Source: an uncultured Flavobacteriaceae bacterium (lineage in GTDB: Bacteria; Bacteroidota; Bacteroidia; Flavobacteriales; Flavobacteriaceae). Taken from it: DNA of 64,000 nt. The position numbers and the translations under genes are program-made. This document shows positions 42,222 to 51,462 of this stretch, in pieces. Location: contig CALGUD010000153.1 in NCBI GenBank assembly GCA_937901915.1, positions 17,913 to 81,912 of the forward strand, written 5' to 3'. The notes under the pieces were generated by a model. That model made no database searches and was not told the origin of the DNA. It saw only the letters and a program-made list of their open reading frames with translations. The number at the start of each line of letters is the position of its first letter. The stretch's first letter is position 1.

Positions 42222-44009
42222 ATGAGCGTGCCTTCAATAGAGATCCAGTTACAAACTTTACCACCTGGCCCCGGGGTTTATCAATTTTATGATAAAGAAG
42301 GGAAAATATTATATGTAGGGAAGGCAAAAAATCTTAAAAAAAGGGTTGTATCGTACTTTCATAAAATTCACGAAAACGGAAAAACCCGTGTGTTGGTCAA
42401 AAAAATTGTTGATATAAAACACATTGTTGTCCCGACTGAAACCGATGCGTTGTTATTAGAAAATAACCTGATAAAAAAGCATCAGCCCCGATACAATGTG
42501 ATGCTGAAGGATGATAAGACGTATCCCTGGATTTGTATTAAAAACGAACGCTTTCCCCGAATATTTTCTACAAGAAAACTTATTAAGGACGGATCGGAAT
42601 ATTACGGGCCATACACCAGTATGAAGACTGTAAGAACCCTTTTAGACCTCATAAAAGGATTATACTCGCTTCGTACCTGCAATTATGACCTTTCGCAGGG
42701 AAAAATTGAAGCCGGCAGGTATAAAGTATGTCTGGAATATCACCTTGGTAATTGCAAAGGGCCCTGCGAAAATTATCAATCTTCCGAAGCATATAATCAA
42801 CATATTTCGGCTATAAGGGAGATACTTAAAGGGAATTTTAAGGATTCTCTGAGCCATTTTAGAAAGCAGATGAAAGATTTGGCGGCTGAAATGCAGTTTG
42901 AAGAGGCCCAGAAAATAAAAGAAAAAATAGAGATATTAGAAAATTATCAGGCAAAATCAACCATTATTAATCCTAAAATCAGCAATGTTGATGTCTTTTC
43001 AATTCTTTCAGACGAAATGTATGGATATGTTAACTTTCTCCAGATATCCTACGGTTCTATTATAAGGGCACATACTATTGAAATAAAAAAGAAATTACAG
43101 GAAACAGATAAAGAATTGTTAGAGCTCGCAATCCTTGAACTTAGGGAACGGTTTCATTCAAATTCAAAAGAAATTTATGTCCCTTTTGAGGTTGTGGCAG
43201 AAGAAGGGGTTAAAGTAACTATTCCTAAATTGGGAGATAAAAAGAGGATTTTAGAACTATCAGAACGCAATGCTAAATTCTATCGCATAGAACGGTTTAA
43301 ACAAATAAAAATTACAGATCCGGATAAGCATACAAACCGAATAATGTTACAGATGCAAAAGGATTTAAGATTGACCGTAGAACCCCGTCATATCGAGTGT
43401 TTTGATAATTCTAATATTCAGGGATCCAATCCGGTTGCAGCCTGTGTAGTTTTTAAAAACGGCAAACCCAGTAAAAAAGACTACAGGCATTACAATATTA
43501 AAACGGTTCAAGGCCCTGACGATTTTGCTTCAATGGAAGAAGTGGTTTACCGAAGATACAGGCGTCTGCTAGAAGAAGATGAACCTTTACCTCAACTCAT
43601 AATAATAGATGGGGGCAAGGGACAGCTGTCTTCGGCTTTAAAAAGCCTGGAAATATTGGGATTAAGAGGTAAGATTGCAATTGTGGGTATAGCAAAAAGG
43701 CTGGAAGAGATTTATTATCCGGATGACCCAATCCCATTATATCTGGATAAAAAATCGGAAACCCTTAGAATTATACAGCAACTTCGCAACGAAGCCCATA
43801 GATTTGGGATAACTTTTCACAGAAATAAGCGAAGTAAAGCAGCTATAAATACCGAATTGCAAAATATTGAAGGAATAGGGGAAAAAACAGCCGATGAACT
43901 TCTTAAAAAGTTTAAGTCCGTTAAAAGGATTAAGGAAGCATCCATTGAAAATTTAACCGAAGCTGTCGGTGTTTCAAAAGCACGAATAATATATGCAACT
44001 TTTCATTGA
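42222..44009 (+). CDS. uvrC: Excinuclease ABC subunit C
   Basis: A 595-residue UvrC. The GIY-YIG nuclease domain (GVYQFYDKEGKILYVGKAKNLKKRV, about 18-42) makes the 3' cut, a UVR domain (about 205-240) contacts UvrB, the RNase H-like domain has HIECFDNSNIQGSNPVA and LIIIDGGKGQL for the 5' cut, and a helix-hairpin-helix pair (IEGIGEKTADELLKKFKSV) ends the protein. It is a component of nucleotide excision repair. The length is normal. Its last codons overlap the first possible codon of the patatin gene, but the latter probably starts 20 bp downstream. Confidence 0.96.
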   Translation: MSVPSIEIQLQTLPPGPGVYQFYDKEGKILYVGKAKNLKKRVVSYFHKIHENGKTRVLVKKIVDIKHIVVPTETDALLLENNLIKKHQPRYNVMLKDDKTYPWICIKNERFPRIFSTRKLIKDGSEYYGPYTSMKTVRTLLDLIKGLYSLRTCNYDLSQGKIEAGRYKVCLEYHLGNCKGPCENYQSSEAYNQHISAIREILKGNFKDSLSHFRKQMKDLAAEMQFEEAQKIKEKIEILENYQAKSTIINPKISNVDVFSILSDEMYGYVNFLQISYGSIIRAHTIEIKKKLQETDKELLELAILELRERFHSNSKEIYVPFEVVAEEGVKVTIPKLGDKKRILELSERNAKFYRIERFKQIKITDPDKHTNRIMLQMQKDLRLTVEPRHIECFDNSNIQGSNPVAACVVFKNGKPSKKDYRHYNIKTVQGPDDFASMEEVVYRRYRRLLEEDEPLPQLIIIDGGKGQLSSALKSLEILGLRGKIAIVGIAKRLEEIYYPDDPIPLYLDKKSETLRIIQQLRNEAHRFGITFHRNKRSKAAINTELQNIEGIGEKTADELLKKFKSVKRIKEASIENLTEAVGVSKARIIYATFH

Positions 44010-44028
44010 AATTAGCTATCTTCAAGGT

Positions 44029-46263
44029 GTGAAAAAACGATGGGCATTCATATTTCTTTTGTTATCAACTTTTGTATGTGTCGGCCAGGAATCTGAAAAT
44101 CCGGATTTAAAAGTCGGATTGGTTTTAAGTGGCGGAGGGGCCAAGGGGCTTGCTCATATTGGTGCATTGAAAGTTATTGAAGAATCCGGTATTAAAATAG
44201 ATTATATTGGAGGAACAAGCATGGGGGCTATAGTCGGGGCACTCTATGCCTCCGGTTATTCCGCTAAACAGATAGATTCCATTTTTACTTCAACAGATTT
44301 TGACCGTATAATTCAGGACGAAATTCCCAGAAACGCTAAAACTTTTTACGAGAAAAAGAATAGTGAACGTTATGCAGTAACACTTCCTTTTGAGAATTTT
44401 AAAATTTCAATACCTTCGGCTTTATCCAGAGGACAAAATGTGTACAATATGTTGTCCAGGTTGCTATTTCATGTAAGTGATGTTGATGATTTTGACAAAC
44501 TCAACATCCCGTTTTTTTGCATTGCAACAGATATAGAAACCGGTGAAGCGGTTATTCTAAAAAGTGGTAATCTGGTGAATTCCATTAGTGCAAGTGGGGC
44601 CTTCCCTTCCCTTTTTAATCCGATCGAAATAAATGGAAGGTTACTTATAGATGGTGGCGTAGTCAATAATTACCCGGTAGATGAACTCAGGGAGTTGGGT
44701 GCTAATATCATTATTGGGGTAGATGTTCAGGATGCTTTAGACAACAGGGAAACGCTTAAGTCTGCCACAAGTATTTTACTACAGATAAATAATTACCGGA
44801 CTGTAAAAGACATGATAGAAAAGTCCAAAAAAACAGACATATACATTAAGCCGGATATTACCGATTATACCGTAGTATCATTTAATGATGCCGACAGTAT
44901 TGTAAAAAGAGGGTATGAGGCTGCGTTAAAGAATAAAGAACAGTTAGATAGCCTGTCACTACTTCAAAATGAAAAAATAGGACAATTGGAAGATGTTGAA
45001 CCTTTTACACCCAGTGATAAATTTTTATTAAATAATATAATTATTAATGGAAATAAAAAATATTCCAGGGCTTATATTAGAGGTAAGTTGCGGTATAAAA
45101 AGGGGGAAGAGATTTCACTTGAAAAATTTGCCCAGGGAATAAATAATCTTGCGGCAACAAATAACTTCAGGCGAATTGACTATTATGCATACGAAAATGA
45201 AGACGAGGGGTATACAGTAAAAATGAACTTGGTTGAAAGCAGAATAGAAACCTTTTTAAGATTAGGGATTCACTATGACGGTCTCTATAAAACAGCGGGG
45301 TTAATAAATCTTACGACAAAAAATATTTTGTTCAATGATGATGTAATGTCATTTGATTTTATTGTGGGAGACAGGTTAAGGTATAACTTCGATTATTTTT
45401 TAGACAAAGGTTTCTATTGGAGTTTCGGAATTAAGTCCTCATACAATTCTTTCCAGAAAGGGGTCCGGTCCGATTTTTTAAATTATGATTTCCAGGAATT
45501 ACAGGATCTGAGCAGAATAAGTCTGGAAGTTGAAGATTTAACAAACCAGATTTACCTGCAAACAGTTTACCGGGAAGAATTTACTGTTGGCACCGGACTT
45601 GAACATAAAAAGCTGAAAATTGAAACCGAAACCGTCATGGATGAAGATGATGTGGAATTGGTCTTTGATAACAGCAATTATTTAAGCCTTTTCGGCTACC
45701 TGATTCTCGATACTTATGATAATAAATATTACCCTACAAATGGTATTTATTTTGATGGCCATTTTAATTTTTACTTTTATTCTTCAGATTATACAAACCA
45801 GTTTAATGAATTTTCAATAGCAAAATCTAAAATTGGATTTTCTACACCTATAATGAAAAACCTTGCCTTTAATATTACTACCGAAGGAGGTTTTAAAATA
45901 GGGGTTGATGATTTAAGTTCATTAGATTTTATTTTTGGAGGGTACGGAAACGATTTTATTAATAATTACACCCCTTTTTACGGCTACGATTTTTTGAGTT
46001 TTGGAGCCAATAGTTATGTAAAAGCCACATTGAAGGCCGACTGGAGATTTGCCAGGAAAAATCATTTAATATTAGCTGCAAACTATGCCAATGCTGAGGA
46101 TTATTTGTTTAAAACAACCGACTGGTTAGATTTACCTGAGTACAGCGGATATGCCATTGGTTATGGGCTTGAAACTTTTATCGGCCCTATAGAAATATTT
46201 TCGACCTGGACCCCTGAAACTAATGAAAATTTTTGGTTTGTGAATGTGGGTTTTTGGTTTTAA
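44029..46263 (+). CDS. Patatin-like phospholipase fused to an outer-membrane beta barrel
   Basis: About 744 residues. A signal peptide (VKKRWAFIFLLLSTFVCVGQ) starts at GTG 44029. The patatin domain has the oxyanion loop LSGGGAKGLAHIG, nucleophile Ser64 in GGTSMG and Asp208 in LIDGGVVNNYP, a complete Ser-Asp dyad. A POTRA-like segment (about 325-400, NGNKKYSRAYIRGKLRYKKG) and a 16-strand BamA/FhaC-type barrel ending in FVNVGFWF follow. This is the order of type Vd autotransporters such as PlpD, in which the lipase is exported to the cell surface. A longer frame starting 43993 would overlap uvrC and lacks a leader-like start. It is a candidate surface phospholipase. Confidence 0.88.
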   Translation: MKKRWAFIFLLLSTFVCVGQESENPDLKVGLVLSGGGAKGLAHIGALKVIEESGIKIDYIGGTSMGAIVGALYASGYSAKQIDSIFTSTDFDRIIQDEIPRNAKTFYEKKNSERYAVTLPFENFKISIPSALSRGQNVYNMLSRLLFHVSDVDDFDKLNIPFFCIATDIETGEAVILKSGNLVNSISASGAFPSLFNPIEINGRLLIDGGVVNNYPVDELRELGANIIIGVDVQDALDNRETLKSATSILLQINNYRTVKDMIEKSKKTDIYIKPDITDYTVVSFNDADSIVKRGYEAALKNKEQLDSLSLLQNEKIGQLEDVEPFTPSDKFLLNNIIINGNKKYSRAYIRGKLRYKKGEEISLEKFAQGINNLAATNNFRRIDYYAYENEDEGYTVKMNLVESRIETFLRLGIHYDGLYKTAGLINLTTKNILFNDDVMSFDFIVGDRLRYNFDYFLDKGFYWSFGIKSSYNSFQKGVRSDFLNYDFQELQDLSRISLEVEDLTNQIYLQTVYREEFTVGTGLEHKKLKIETETVMDEDDVELVFDNSNYLSLFGYLILDTYDNKYYPTNGIYFDGHFNFYFYSSDYTNQFNEFSIAKSKIGFSTPIMKNLAFNITTEGGFKIGVDDLSSLDFIFGGYGNDFINNYTPFYGYDFLSFGANSYVKATLKADWRFARKNHLILAANYANAEDYLFKTTDWLDLPEYSGYAIGYGLETFIGPIEIFSTWTPETNENFWFVNVGFWF

Positions 46264-46371
46264 ACAATATTAACAAATCCTCATTTTTTTAATAAATATT
46301 TTAGAAAATCAATTTTTTGGACTTCACCAAAAGCCAAAATCATATAATAATGTTAAATTTTTTTACTATGC

Positions 46372-46401
46372 TTGCATAGCATATAAGTTGTCGTATCTTT
46401 G
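46372..46401 (+). promoter_or_regulatory. Consensus promoter of the small RNA candidate
   Basis: TTG (46372-46374), exactly 19 bp, TATCTTTG (46394-46401), a full match to TAnnTTTG. Predicted start near 46408. No open reading frame of use follows before the terminator at 46484. Confidence 0.7.
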
Positions 46402-46407
46402 TATTGC

Positions 46408-46516
46408 AGTAAAGGAGTGGTGTCTTTTACTGTAAACTTTAAGTAAAGTTTTCATAATTTAAAGTTTTGGTTGGTTAATGAAAAGAAGCACGGTTTATCC
46501 GAGCTTCTTTTTTTTT
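46408..46516 (+). ncRNA. Candidate small RNA of about 109 nt (three stems, own promoter and terminator)
   Basis: The segment between a consensus promoter and a strong terminator would be about 109 nt. It can form a first stem with GTAAA (46409-46413) and TTTAC (46426-46430), a second with AAACTTTAA (46434-46442) and TTAAAGTTT (46458-46466), and the terminal hairpin. No useful ORF is present. It sits 340 bp into a gap between the patatin and DUF3108 genes. The promoter, size and A/U-rich internal bubble are reminiscent of 6S-type RNAs known in Flavobacteria (Rfam 6S-Flavo), but I could not compare it. Confidence 0.55.
46484..46516 (+). terminator. Rho-independent terminator of the small RNA candidate
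   Basis: Stem AAGAAGC-A-CGG (46484-46494) with CCG-A-GCTTCTT (46499-46509), loop TTTAT, one A/A mismatch, then a T-run ending near 46516. Confidence 0.85.
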
Positions 46517-46603
46517 GTAATATTGGTACAATAGTTGTTAAAAGTAAGATTAAGATTAAGGATCAAAATAGATTTTAGTAATTTTACACTAATTTTATAA
46601 GCA

Positions 46604-47398
46604 ATGAAAAGATTATTACCAATATTAGTATTTTTCATTTCGTTATCAAGTTTTGATAATGGAGATAGAAACAATGTGAATAATGGTTCTTTTACTGCCG
46701 GGGAGTGGTTCCAGTTCAGGATCCATTATGGATTTTTAAATGCCAGTTATGCCACACTTACCCTTGATGAAACGGTTTTGGACGGAAAAGAAGTATATCA
46801 TGTAAAAGGATACGGGAGAACAACGGGTCTTGCAAGATGGTTTTTTAAGGTTGAAGACAATTACGAAAGCTATTTTGACAAAAAAGATATAAAACCTTAT
46901 AAGTTTATTCGAAAAATAGATGAAGGGGGTTATACTAAAGACCTGGAAATAGACTTCGACCATAAAAATAACAAAGCTATTGTAACAGACCATAAACATA
47001 ATAAAGAAAATGTTTTAGAAACCCCGGATAATATACAAGACCTGTTATCTGCGTTTTATTACCTGAGAAATCATTATGATATTGATAAAATTAAGAAAGG
47101 TGATGAAATAACACTTGATTTACTTTTTGAAGAAGATGAAACTTTTAAATTCAAACTAAAGTATTTAGGGAAAGTTATAACCAATACGAAGTTTGGGAAA
47201 GTAAAATGTTTAAAGTTCAGGCCTTATGTGCAATCAGGAAGGATTTTTAAAGAAGAAGAAAGTTTAACCCTGTGGGTTTCTGATGATGAAAACAAAGTTC
47301 CTGTCAGGATACAGGCAGATTTAGTTATAGGTTCGTTAAAAGCAGACCTTGATGCTTTTAAAGGTCTGAAGCATCAATTTAAAGTTGAGGTTAATTAA
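46604..47398 (+). CDS. DUF3108 family exported protein
   Basis: A 264-residue protein with a signal peptide (MKRLLPILVFFISLSSF) and a mature beta-rich DUF3108 domain: FTAGEWFQFRIHYGFLNASYATLTL opening strand, VYHVKGYGRTTGLARWFFKVEDNYESYFD, and VKCLKFRPYVQSGRIFKEEESLTLWVSDD, ending in IQADLVIGSLKADL. The family is of unknown function, often envelope-linked. It starts a tight series with tryptophan 2,3-dioxygenase (3 bp apart), the M23 peptidase and pgi, so these may be one transcript. Confidence 0.88.
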   Translation: MKRLLPILVFFISLSSFDNGDRNNVNNGSFTAGEWFQFRIHYGFLNASYATLTLDETVLDGKEVYHVKGYGRTTGLARWFFKVEDNYESYFDKKDIKPYKFIRKIDEGGYTKDLEIDFDHKNNKAIVTDHKHNKENVLETPDNIQDLLSAFYYLRNHYDIDKIKKGDEITLDLLFEEDETFKFKLKYLGKVITNTKFGKVKCLKFRPYVQSGRIFKEEESLTLWVSDDENKVPVRIQADLVIGSLKADLDAFKGLKHQFKVEVN

Positions 47399-47401
47399 AC
47401 C

Positions 47402-48355
47402 ATGAGTATTAAGCCCGATATTGCCAGCCGAATTTCAAAACTTGAAGAAAAATACAAAAATTCAGGACAGGACCTGGGCTCTTATTTAGACGGTCTTTTA
47501 CATGAGAGATACCTTACTTATTGGGATTATATTCATTTAGATACCCTTTTAAGTCTTCAAATACCTCGAACACATTTTCCTGATGAAGAAATCTTTATCA
47601 CATATCACCAAATTACAGAATTATATTTTAAACTAATAATACACGAACAAAAGCAGATCATTGATGATAAGCTGCAGGACCTTAATTTTTTTATTCAAAA
47701 GATAACCCGGATAAATAATTATTACAAAGCACTTATCACTTCTTTTGAGATTATGATAAACGGTATGGATCGCGAACAGTTTCTTCAATACCGGATGTCA
47801 CTTTTGCCTGCCAGTGGATTTCAATCGGCACAGTTCCGTATGATTGAAATTTATGCAACGCCTCTTATAAATTTAGTGCACGATTCCGTAAAAAACAATT
47901 TTTCTGAAAACGATGATCCTGAAAAACTGTATGAAGAAATTTACTGGAAAAAAGGGGCTACCGATTCTAAAACCAGCGAAAAAACCCTTACCTTAAAACA
48001 ATTTGAATACAGATATACCCCTCGCTTCATGCGTATTGCAAAAGAAGTAAAAAACAATACACTATATCATAAATACCTTCAATTGCCCGATGAAATTAAA
48101 TATAATGAAGATTTAATCAGTGCTATGAAACAACTGGATGTAAATGCCAATGTTAACTGGAACCTTATGCATATGGGGGTTGTTTTCAGGCACTTAAAAA
48201 AAGATAATAGTGCAATTAAAGCCACCGGTGGAACAAATTGGGAGCAATATTTGCCTCCAAGTTTTCAGAAAATCATCTTTTTTCCTGATATTTGGAGTGC
48301 TGAAGAGAAAAACAACTGGGGCAAGCAATGGGTAGAGCATATGTTAAATCCCTAA
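47402..48355 (+). CDS. Tryptophan 2,3-dioxygenase family protein
   Basis: A 317-residue haem enzyme of the tryptophan 2,3-dioxygenase family. The substrate region LTYWDYIHLDTLLSLQIPRTH, HQITELYFKLIIHEQKQI, and GFQSAQFRMIEIYA are present, and NVNWNLMHMGVVFRHL contains the candidate proximal haem histidine. It would open the indole ring of L-tryptophan with O2 to form N-formylkynurenine. No other kynurenine-pathway genes are in the window, so the role could be degradation or signalling. It lies between DUF3108 and the M23 lipoprotein with nearly no spacing. Confidence 0.9.
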   Translation: MSIKPDIASRISKLEEKYKNSGQDLGSYLDGLLHERYLTYWDYIHLDTLLSLQIPRTHFPDEEIFITYHQITELYFKLIIHEQKQIIDDKLQDLNFFIQKITRINNYYKALITSFEIMINGMDREQFLQYRMSLLPASGFQSAQFRMIEIYATPLINLVHDSVKNNFSENDDPEKLYEEIYWKKGATDSKTSEKTLTLKQFEYRYTPRFMRIAKEVKNNTLYHKYLQLPDEIKYNEDLISAMKQLDVNANVNWNLMHMGVVFRHLKKDNSAIKATGGTNWEQYLPPSFQKIIFFPDIWSAEEKNNWGKQWVEHMLNP

Positions 48356-48366
48356 ATAAACATACT

Positions 48367-49674
48367 ATGAGACCTTTTCTACTACTATTAACTACTATAA
48401 TGCTTTTTGCCTGTAAGGGTGAAATAAAAGAAGCTGTAGAAAAACAGCCTGTTATACCGGAAGTCATAGAAGAAGTAAAACCTGTTGAAGTACATGAATT
48501 CGGTTTTAACTTAAATGATTATACCGTTGTCAGAGATACTATAAAAGCAGGCGACAGTTTTGGAGAAATATTGACCCGAAATAATATTGATTATCCCAGG
48601 ATTTTTGAGATCACTGAAAAAACAAAGGATTCCTTTGATATCAGAAAACTTCAAATAGGTAAACCCTACACACTTTTATGTACAAAAGATTCCCTAAAAA
48701 TGCCAACGTGTTTTATTTATCAACCTAACAGCATTGACTATCTCGTTGTCAATTTTATTGATTCTGTTCGGGCTTATAAAGAAAAAAAGCCGATTAAAAT
48801 TGTCGAAAGGGAAGCCTCCGGTGTCATCGAAAATTCATTATACGTTACATTACAGGAACAAGGATTAACTCCACGGTTAGCCTATGATTTATCCGATATT
48901 TATGCCTGGACCATAGACTTTTTCAGGATACAGAAGGGAGATAAGTTTAAAGTGCTATATACAGAAAAATATATTGATGACACAATTTATGGTGGTTTAG
49001 ACAAAATACACGCTGCCTATTTTGAACATAAAGGAGAACCCATTTATGCTTTTGAGTTTGAAACAGATTCTACTAAACATATTGTTGATTATTTTGATGA
49101 AAACGCAAAGAACCTGAGAAGAGCTTTTCTTAAAGCCCCGGTACAATTCAGCAGGATATCCTCCCGTTACAATTTAAGCAGGCGTATTGCCTATTACGGA
49201 AACAGGGTTAGGCCTCACAAAGGAACCGATTTTGCAGCCCCTGTTGGATCTGAAATTTTAGCTACTGCTAATGGAACCGTGGTTGAATCCGGAAGAAAAG
49301 GCGGAAATGGTATTTATGTAAAAATTAAGCACAACAGCACCTATTCTACCCAATACTTACATATGAGCAAAAGAAATGCAAAAGTTGGCGATTTTGTAAA
49401 ACAAGGTGATATTATCGGTTGGGTAGGAATGACAGGTAATACAGGGGGCCCTCATGTGTGTTATCGTTTTTGGAAAAACGGCCACCAGGTAGACCCTTTC
49501 AGGGAAAAACTTCCCGAAGCAGAACCTATCAGCGATTCTTTAAAGATCCGCTATTTAGCACATATAGAACCTATCAAACAAAAGCTTGATTCTATCAGCT
49601 TTCCTGAACCAATAGTGAACGAGGACGAAGAAATATTAACAGAATTAAACGCAGAGGATGCCACTTCAAATTAA
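48367..49674 (+). CDS. M23 family metallopeptidase lipoprotein (peptidoglycan hydrolase)
   Basis: About 435 residues with lipobox LFAC (Cys17), an OapA-like/LysM-like N-terminal region (about 50-120, DTIKAGDSFGEILTRNN) and a C-terminal M23 (LytM) domain. The zinc ligands are His284 and Asp288 in HKGTDFAAP, and the later site is GPHVCYRF, where the usual H-x-H is His363-x-Cys365; cysteine may still bind zinc and this variant seems frequent in the phylum. It would cut peptide cross-links of the cell wall. A longer frame begins at 48328 inside the dioxygenase gene but ATG 48367 gives the lipoprotein signal. Its end overlaps pgi by 17 bp. Confidence 0.9.
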   Translation: MRPFLLLLTTIMLFACKGEIKEAVEKQPVIPEVIEEVKPVEVHEFGFNLNDYTVVRDTIKAGDSFGEILTRNNIDYPRIFEITEKTKDSFDIRKLQIGKPYTLLCTKDSLKMPTCFIYQPNSIDYLVVNFIDSVRAYKEKKPIKIVEREASGVIENSLYVTLQEQGLTPRLAYDLSDIYAWTIDFFRIQKGDKFKVLYTEKYIDDTIYGGLDKIHAAYFEHKGEPIYAFEFETDSTKHIVDYFDENAKNLRRAFLKAPVQFSRISSRYNLSRRIAYYGNRVRPHKGTDFAAPVGSEILATANGTVVESGRKGGNGIYVKIKHNSTYSTQYLHMSKRNAKVGDFVKQGDIIGWVGMTGNTGGPHVCYRFWKNGHQVDPFREKLPEAEPISDSLKIRYLAHIEPIKQKLDSISFPEPIVNEDEEILTELNAEDATSN

Positions 49675-51301
49675 TAATCCCACAGGATCCCAGGCATGGA
49701 AAAAGCTTGAAAAACATTACTTACAAACTAAGAACATAAAAATGAATGATTTATTTGCTTCTGACAAGGGCAGGGCAGATAAATTCACTATAAAATGGGA
49801 AAATTTTTACGTAGATTTTTCCAAAAACAGAATTGATGATCAAACGCTTCACCTGCTTTTGGAACTGGCAAAGGAGTTAAATCTGAATGATGCTATAGAA
49901 AAATATTTTGCCGGCGACATTATCAATGAAACTGAAGGAAGGGCCGTATTACATACTGCGCTACGGGCAAAGCAAAATGAGAATATACTTGTGGATGGCG
50001 AAAATGTTATTCCCGGCGTTTTTTCAGTAAAGCAAAAGATAAAGGAATTTACGAGTGAGGTCATTTCAGGTAAACGAAAAGGGCATAGTGGTAAAGCTTT
50101 TACCGATGTGGTAAACATTGGAATTGGCGGCTCAGATCTGGGCCCTGCAATGGTTACAGAAGCTTTAAAATTCTATAAAAATCATCTGAATGTTCATTTT
50201 GTTAGCAATGTTGATGGTGACCATGTTCATGAAACTATAAAGCTACTGGACCCTGAAACAACACTTTTTGTAATTGTTTCCAAAACATTTACCACACAGG
50301 AAACATTATCGAACGCAACTACAATAAAAAACTGGTTTTTGGAAAGTGCATCATCAAAAGACATTGCCAAACACTTTGTGGCTGTATCTACCAACCTGGA
50401 AATGATCAATGAGTTTGGTATATCCGAAGAGAATGTTTTCCCCATGAATGATTGGGTTGGAGGGCGTTTTTCTTTGTGGAGTGCTGTTGGGCTATCCATT
50501 GCTTTAGCGGTGGGTTATGATCACTATGAAGAATTACTGAATGGTGCCAATGCTATGGATAACCATTTCAGGCATACAGATTTTGATGAAAATATTCCCG
50601 TTATCCTAGCTTTGTTGAGTGTATGGTATAATAATTTTTATAATGCCGAAAGTGAAGCGATTATACCTTATACACAATATTTAAGCCGTTTTTCTGCCTA
50701 TTTGCAGCAGGGTATTATGGAAAGCAACGGTAAAAGTGTAGACAGGGGAGGTAACAGGGTAAATTATGAAACCGGTACTATTATCTGGGGAGAACCCGGC
50801 ACCAATTCCCAGCATGCATTTTTCCAGTTAATCCATCAGGGAACAAAAATTATTCCGACAGATTTTATAGGCTTTGTAAAATCATTGCATGGCGGTGCTG
50901 ACCATCATTATAAATTAATGTCCAATTTCTTTGCTCAAACAGAAGCTTTAATGAGTGGTAAAACCGAAAATGAAGTACTGGAAGAATTAAAGGAAAAAAA
51001 TCTATCCGAACAAGAGATAAAAAAATTACTTCCCTACAAAGTTTTTGAAGGAAATAAGCCTACAAATACAATACTTATTGATAAGTTAACCCCTTCTTCA
51101 TTGGGGTCGTTAATTGCACTTTATGAACATAAAATATTTGTTCAGGGAGTGATCTGGAATATTTTCAGTTATGACCAATGGGGAGTAGAGCTTGGAAAAC
51201 AATTAGCAGGTACGGTACTCAAAGACATTCAAAGCGGAAAAATTCAGTCGCATGATAGTTCTACAATGAATTTGTTGAAATTTTTTAACAAAAACAAATA
51301 G
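49658..51301 (+). CDS. pgi: Glucose-6-phosphate isomerase
   Basis: A 547-residue isomerase of glycolysis and gluconeogenesis. It has the motifs GIGGSDLGPAMVTEAL (about 158-173), SKTFTTQETLSNA for phosphate binding, GGRFSLWSAVGLS, and GTNSQHAFFQLIHQGTKIIP with the catalytic Glu/His area, ending with VWGVELGKQLA-like FSYDQWGVELGKQL. The start ATG at 49658 gives MPLQINNPTGSQAWKKLEKH, the flavobacterial form, although it overlaps the M23 gene by 17 bp, which implies coupled translation. It ends the cluster that starts at the DUF3108 gene. Confidence 0.96.
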   Translation: MPLQINNPTGSQAWKKLEKHYLQTKNIKMNDLFASDKGRADKFTIKWENFYVDFSKNRIDDQTLHLLLELAKELNLNDAIEKYFAGDIINETEGRAVLHTALRAKQNENILVDGENVIPGVFSVKQKIKEFTSEVISGKRKGHSGKAFTDVVNIGIGGSDLGPAMVTEALKFYKNHLNVHFVSNVDGDHVHETIKLLDPETTLFVIVSKTFTTQETLSNATTIKNWFLESASSKDIAKHFVAVSTNLEMINEFGISEENVFPMNDWVGGRFSLWSAVGLSIALAVGYDHYEELLNGANAMDNHFRHTDFDENIPVILALLSVWYNNFYNAESEAIIPYTQYLSRFSAYLQQGIMESNGKSVDRGGNRVNYETGTIIWGEPGTNSQHAFFQLIHQGTKIIPTDFIGFVKSLHGGADHHYKLMSNFFAQTEALMSGKTENEVLEELKEKNLSEQEIKKLLPYKVFEGNKPTNTILIDKLTPSSLGSLIALYEHKIFVQGVIWNIFSYDQWGVELGKQLAGTVLKDIQSGKIQSHDSSTMNLLKFFNKNK

Positions 51302-51462
51302 TTTTGTTAATAAACTGGTTTATAAGTCTGATCTGTTAAATTTAAATACGTAGTTATTTATAATTAAATTTACACTTTCGTAAGTAATTTAACATTAGCT
51401 TAATCCCTACATCTTGCTTAAATACCACTTTTGTATAGCTAATTTTAATTCAAAATATACAA

